From contig JBHHXH010000001.1 of the NCBI GenBank assembly GCA_046756925.1, positions 1-64,000 of the forward strand: 64,000 nucleotides of DNA. Reading direction: 5' to 3'. The stretch's first letter is position 1. Each line of letters begins with the position of its first letter. Of this stretch, positions 61,062-64,000 are shown piece by piece. The notes beneath the pieces were generated by a model. The model searched no databases, had not been told where the DNA came from, and saw nothing but the letters and a program-made list of their open reading frames with translations. The position numbers and the translations under genes were made by a program. This stretch comes from JAJDBU01 sp046756925 (GTDB lineage Bacteria > Nitrospirota > Nitrospiria > SBBL01 > JAADHI01).

Positions 61062-61661
61062 ATGCGCATCACAAAAGTCTACACCCGCACCGGGGACAAA
61101 GGCACGACCCGCCTGGCCAGGGGGCAGGAAATCCCAAAAGACCATCTTCGCATCGAAACCTACGGCACGGTCGATGAGCTGAACGCCATTGTCGGCCTGG
61201 CGCGGGCCTTCGCCCAAGAACTCCCGAAAACGATGCCGGAGCGAGATCGGCTCGACGAATGCCTGCACGGGATGCAGGACCGGCTCTTCGACATCGGCGG
61301 CATTCTGGCCTCGCCGCCTGGACAAGAATCGAAAGAGATGAAAGCGATCCTAAGCCAAGAAATCGACGCCCTGGAATCCTTGATGGACGACTGTCAAAAA
61401 GACCTTGAACCCTTGAAGGAATTCATCTTGCCGGGCGGCGGCAAGGTTGCGGCCTTTCTCCATCAGGCGCGGACGGTCTGCCGACGGGCGGAACGGCTTT
61501 GCGTGAGGCTCAACCGGGAGGAGGGTGTGCCGGAAGAAGTCCTCCGCTATTTGAACCGCTTGAGCGATGCCTTCTTTGTGCTTTCTCGCTGGATTGCGCA
61601 GGCCCAAAACGAACCTGAAACCCTGTGGCGGCGGCATCAAAAGGATGAGCAGAAAATCTAA
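61062..61661 (+). CDS. PduO-type ATP:cob(I)alamin adenosyltransferase
   Basis: The enzyme converts cob(I)alamin to adenosylcobalamin. The ATP-binding N-terminus TKVYTRTGDKGTTRLARGQ, RIETYGTVDELNAIVGLARA, and FILPGGGKVAAFLHQARTVC with RRAERLCVRL are typical PduO signatures. Length 199 is standard. It overlaps the following cobQ fragment by 17 bases and belongs to the cobalamin unit. Confidence 0.95.
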   Translation: MRITKVYTRTGDKGTTRLARGQEIPKDHLRIETYGTVDELNAIVGLARAFAQELPKTMPERDRLDECLHGMQDRLFDIGGILASPPGQESKEMKAILSQEIDALESLMDDCQKDLEPLKEFILPGGGKVAAFLHQARTVCRRAERLCVRLNREEGVPEEVLRYLNRLSDAFFVLSRWIAQAQNEPETLWRRHQKDEQKI

Positions 61662-62333
61662 AACCCAATACCTCATGATTCAAGGCACCGGCTCGCACGT
61701 GGGCAAAAGCGTCATCGTCGCGGCGCTCTGCCGGATCTTCGCCAACCAGGGTCTGCGCGGCGCTCCCTTTAAAGCGCAAAACATGGCGCTCAATTGATGG
61801 GAATCTGCGGCGGTTATCAGATAATGGGAAAGGTCCTGATCGATCCGGAAAAAATCGAGTCGGACCTGGGCGAGATGGAAGACCTCGGCCTCTTGGATAT
61901 CGCCACCGAGTTCCGGCCAGGAAAGATCACGGCACGGGTTTCGTTGCCCCTTAGGGCATGTCCTCCTCTTTTTTCCGAAGCGGGGGAAATCCTATCTGGC
62001 TACGAAATTCATGCGGGCATCAGCCGCCCCATTGGATCTCAGAATACACCCTTATTTACCTCTCCGTCTTCCGATGCCGGGCACGTCGCAGGCCTCATCG
62101 ACTCCCCCGGCCTTCTCTTCGGCACGAGACTGTACGGCCTTTTCGAAAACGATGGGTTTCGGCGACGCTTCGTCAATGTCCTGCGAATCCGGAAAGGACT
62201 CACGCCGATCTCCACGGCGCTCATCCTATATCGTAATATTGAAGACCGACAGATCGAAGACTGGGCGGGCTTCGTTTCGAAAGCCCTCAACCTCGATTGG
62301 ATCGAAGCCATGATTGCGGAACACCATCGATGA
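61645..62333 (+). pseudogene. cobQ: Cobyric acid synthase CobQ with internal deletion
   Basis: CobQ amidates adenosylcobyrinic diamide to cobyric acid. The first 50 codons give YLMIQGTGSHVGKSVIVAAL, the dethiobiotin-synthetase-like ATP site, and APFKAQNMALN, exactly as in CobQ. A TGA follows at 61795. In another frame, GICGGYQIMG resumes the GATase domain with its catalytic cysteine and runs to 62333. About 270 codons (some 0.8 kb) between AQNMALN and GICGGYQ are missing. Only the ends remain, so no active enzyme is possible from this copy. The junction may be a true deletion or an assembly join. Confidence 0.9.
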
Positions 62334-63265
62334 AGCGCCTCGGATCTTTTTTCGTTTTCTTCGCTTGGTTTTTTCTGCAGTTTTCATCGGCCGCGGAATC
62401 GCGCGCTCCAAAACCGCAACGCATTGTTTCCCTGACCCTCGGGTCGGACGAAATCCTGCTATCGCTTGTCGATCCCGGCCGCATCCTCGTCATTACCCGC
62501 TATGCCACCGACCCGGTGATCTCTCACGTGTCTCACTTGGCGGGTGCGGTCCCCAACAAGATCTCACAAATCGGCACGGAATCGATCGTGGCCCTTCGGC
62601 CCGATATCGTCTTCGCCTCCAGTTATTCGGCGACGGAGACCATTGGCCAGCTAAAGGCCTTGGGGCTCCCCGTCGTGACCTTGGAAGCATTCTCAACCAT
62701 TGAGGGCATTCAAGAAAATATCCGGCGCGTCGGCGAAGCGGTGGGAGAAACGGAGAAGGCCGAAGCCCTCATTGCCGAAATGAACAAAGATTTGGCGTCC
62801 ATCGCCGACCGCCTTTCGGGAATCACCCGCCGGCCCGGCGTCCTTTCCTTTGGCTTGGAAGGTTGGACTTCCGGTCAGGAGACCTACTTTGACGAAATCG
62901 TCCGGCTGGCGGGCGGGAGAAACCTGGCGGCGGAGGCGGGCGTTGTCGGGCATCCGAAGCTTTCGATTGAAACGGTGGTGGACCTCGATCCAGAAATTCT
63001 CATCCTCAATGCCTGGCAACCGGACGCGGATGAGGCCGAGCGTTTATTGCGCCATCATCCGGTCCTGCAATCGGTCGCGGCCGCCAAACACGATCGTGTC
63101 TATTCCATTCCAGGGAAATACCTGACATCGGTCTCTCACTTTGTGGTTCGCGGCATCGAGGTCTTGGCCCGGTACCTTCATCCGTCTCTTTTCAATCACA
63201 GCCCTTCGCACAGCCCCTCGCACAGCCCCTCGCACGGCAGATCGAAGAGCCTCTCGAAGCAATGA
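62330..63265 (+). CDS. btuF: BtuF-like periplasmic cobalamin-binding protein
   Basis: A signal peptide (1-21 from ATG 62330) precedes the BtuF-like solute-binding fold: RIVSLTLGSDEILLSLVDPG, GTESIVALRPDIVFASSYS, VTLEAFSTIEGIQENIRRVG, and AARRLL-like late helices around EILILNAWQPDADE. The ATG overlaps the cobQ stop (ATGA). The C-terminus has an unusual HSPS repeat tail (residues about 289-301). It is followed by a permease of the same transporter and should deliver corrinoid to it. A haem or siderophore substrate is not excluded. Confidence 0.88.
   Translation: MKRLGSFFVFFAWFFLQFSSAAESRAPKPQRIVSLTLGSDEILLSLVDPGRILVITRYATDPVISHVSHLAGAVPNKISQIGTESIVALRPDIVFASSYSATETIGQLKALGLPVVTLEAFSTIEGIQENIRRVGEAVGETEKAEALIAEMNKDLASIADRLSGITRRPGVLSFGLEGWTSGQETYFDEIVRLAGGRNLAAEAGVVGHPKLSIETVVDLDPEILILNAWQPDADEAERLLRHHPVLQSVAAAKHDRVYSIPGKYLTSVSHFVVRGIEVLARYLHPSLFNHSPSHSPSHSPSHGRSKSLSKQ
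63197..63232 (+). repeat. Three tandem 12-mers near the 3' end of btuF
   Basis: The unit CACAGCCCYTCG is repeated three times (63197-63208, 63209-63220, 63221-63232), then partly (CACGGC). In frame it encodes HSPS repeated. Confidence 0.9.
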
Positions 63266-64000
63266 GCCCAGCAGCACAAGAACTCTCGCGAAAAATATCC
63301 TCCCGGCCGAAGGGGGGCGGTGCCTTGCTGCCCCTCACGATTCTGTTGATCGGGACGGTCTTCTTCGCCACGGCCACCGGGGCCGTCGATCTGTCCCTTG
63401 CGGTCGTGGCCCGTATCGTTTTAAACGCCTTCCCCTTTTTGGAATGGGGGGGGTGGGAAGCAGCCCAAGAAACGATCATCCTGTCGATCCGCCTGCCACG
63501 GGTGCTGCTCGCCGTCCTCATCGGCGGCGGGCTGGCCGTGGCCGGGGCGGCGTTGCAGGCCCTTTTCCGAAATCCCATGGCCGACCCGGGCATCATCGGG
63601 ATTTCCAGCGGCGGGGCCTTGGCGTCGGTGGTCGCGATCGCCTCCGGACTCTCCAGCCACCACCCCCTCGCGCTGCCGTCGGCCGCCTTTGCGGGCGCTT
63701 TGCTCTCACTGTTCTTGGTCTATAGCATCGGAGTCCGGCAGAAAACGCCCTCCTCCGAAACCCTGCTGCTCTCGGGCATCGCCGTCGGAATATTCATGGG
63801 CGCGATCCTTTCTCTCATTTTGACACGGCTGGATTCAAACGACGCCCTCCGCGAAACCTTCTTTTGGCTGATGGGGGGTCTCGATGGACGGGGCTGGCCC
63901 CACCTACAGGCCGCTTTGTGGCCGATCGGCATCGGCAGCTTGGGACTCCTTTTCTTTTCGAGAGATCTTAATATTCTTTTATTAGAAGGAGAGGGCGGTG
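63262..64000 (+). CDS. btuC: BtuC/FecCD-family ABC transporter permease (3' end cut off)
   Basis: The inner-membrane permease that partners the BtuF-like protein. It starts at ATG 63262, overlapping the btuF stop, and runs off the window after 246 codons. The FecCD signature is clear: ILSIRLPRVLLAVLIGGGLA, then AALQALFRNPMADPGIIGIS, and GGALASVVAIA. At least six hydrophobic helices are visible. The ATPase gene presumably follows beyond the window. Confidence 0.92.
   Translation, partial: MSPAAQELSRKISSRPKGGGALLPLTILLIGTVFFATATGAVDLSLAVVARIVLNAFPFLEWGGWEAAQETIILSIRLPRVLLAVLIGGGLAVAGAALQALFRNPMADPGIIGISSGGALASVVAIASGLSSHHPLALPSAAFAGALLSLFLVYSIGVRQKTPSSETLLLSGIAVGIFMGAILSLILTRLDSNDALRETFFWLMGGLDGRGWPHLQAALWPIGIGSLGLLFFSRDLNILLLEGEGG

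Overview
The window reads as one chromosomal segment of a Gram-negative bacterium. Two TonB-dependent receptors, lipoproteins, periplasmic binding proteins and many signal peptides imply an outer membrane. The block rplI, prs, rplY/ctc-type L25, pth, ychF, a SmbP-like His-rich protein and two bactofilins are compatible with Nitrospirota or Deltaproteobacteria-like lineages. That placement is an inference; no rRNA, tRNA or other phylogenetic marker settles it. I saw no insertion sequence, prophage, CRISPR array, rRNA or tRNA.

Layout. Positions 1-8 kb hold a full-length Lhr helicase, an orphan SIR2-domain protein, a small membrane protein and an Fe(III)-type binding protein behind two Fur-box-like sites. 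Positions 8-13 kb hold an esterase, a zinc dehydrogenase, a small lipoprotein, ParB, a bactofilin and MnmA, with a second bactofilin converging on mnmA. Positions 13-22 kb hold a secreted protein, a membrane-anchored protein with a JAMM-like metalloprotease signature, then housekeeping genes (L9, Prs, L25, Pth, YchF, UvrC). Positions 22-29 kb hold lipoyl synthase, PyrF and a complete pyruvate dehydrogenase operon (E1 alpha, E1 beta, E2, E3). Next is an isolated HsdR-like protein in which every catalytic motif is replaced. Positions 30-46 kb hold hydrolases, a SmbP-like protein, a molybdopterin-type gene group (MogA/MoaB-like, CinA-like, MoeA-like), a rhodanese, a thioredoxin-like ferredoxin, the tRNA methylthiotransferases MtaB and MiaB, a radical SAM protein, ferrochelatase, a 1-Cys peroxiredoxin and a cytochrome c. 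Positions 46-54 kb hold a HD-GYP protein, a membrane-spanning SMC/YhaN-like ATPase, a BtuB-like receptor, a MoaD/ThiS-like protein with a decayed beta-propeller gene, and a zinc-ribbon protein. Positions 54-64 kb hold the Grx4/BolA pair, an MFS transporter and a cobalamin locus.

The cobalamin locus (56.6-64 kb) is the most coherent accessory unit. Two tandem cobalamin riboswitches precede a BtuB-like receptor, the first followed by an intrinsic terminator and the second by an RBS-occluding hairpin. A cytosolic B12-binding protein, a PduO-type adenosyltransferase, an internally deleted cobQ, a BtuF-like protein and a BtuC-like permease follow. This looks like a strain or assembly that imports and adenosylates corrinoids while its cobyric acid synthase copy here is broken.

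Three genes are disrupted (ychF, the beta-propeller gene, cobQ). Two of these have breaks at or beside homopolymers, so sequencing or assembly error must be excluded before biological conclusions are drawn. The least explained items are the motif-dead HsdR homologue, the JAMM-like protein, the orphan SIR2 protein and the orphan YhaN-like ATPase.
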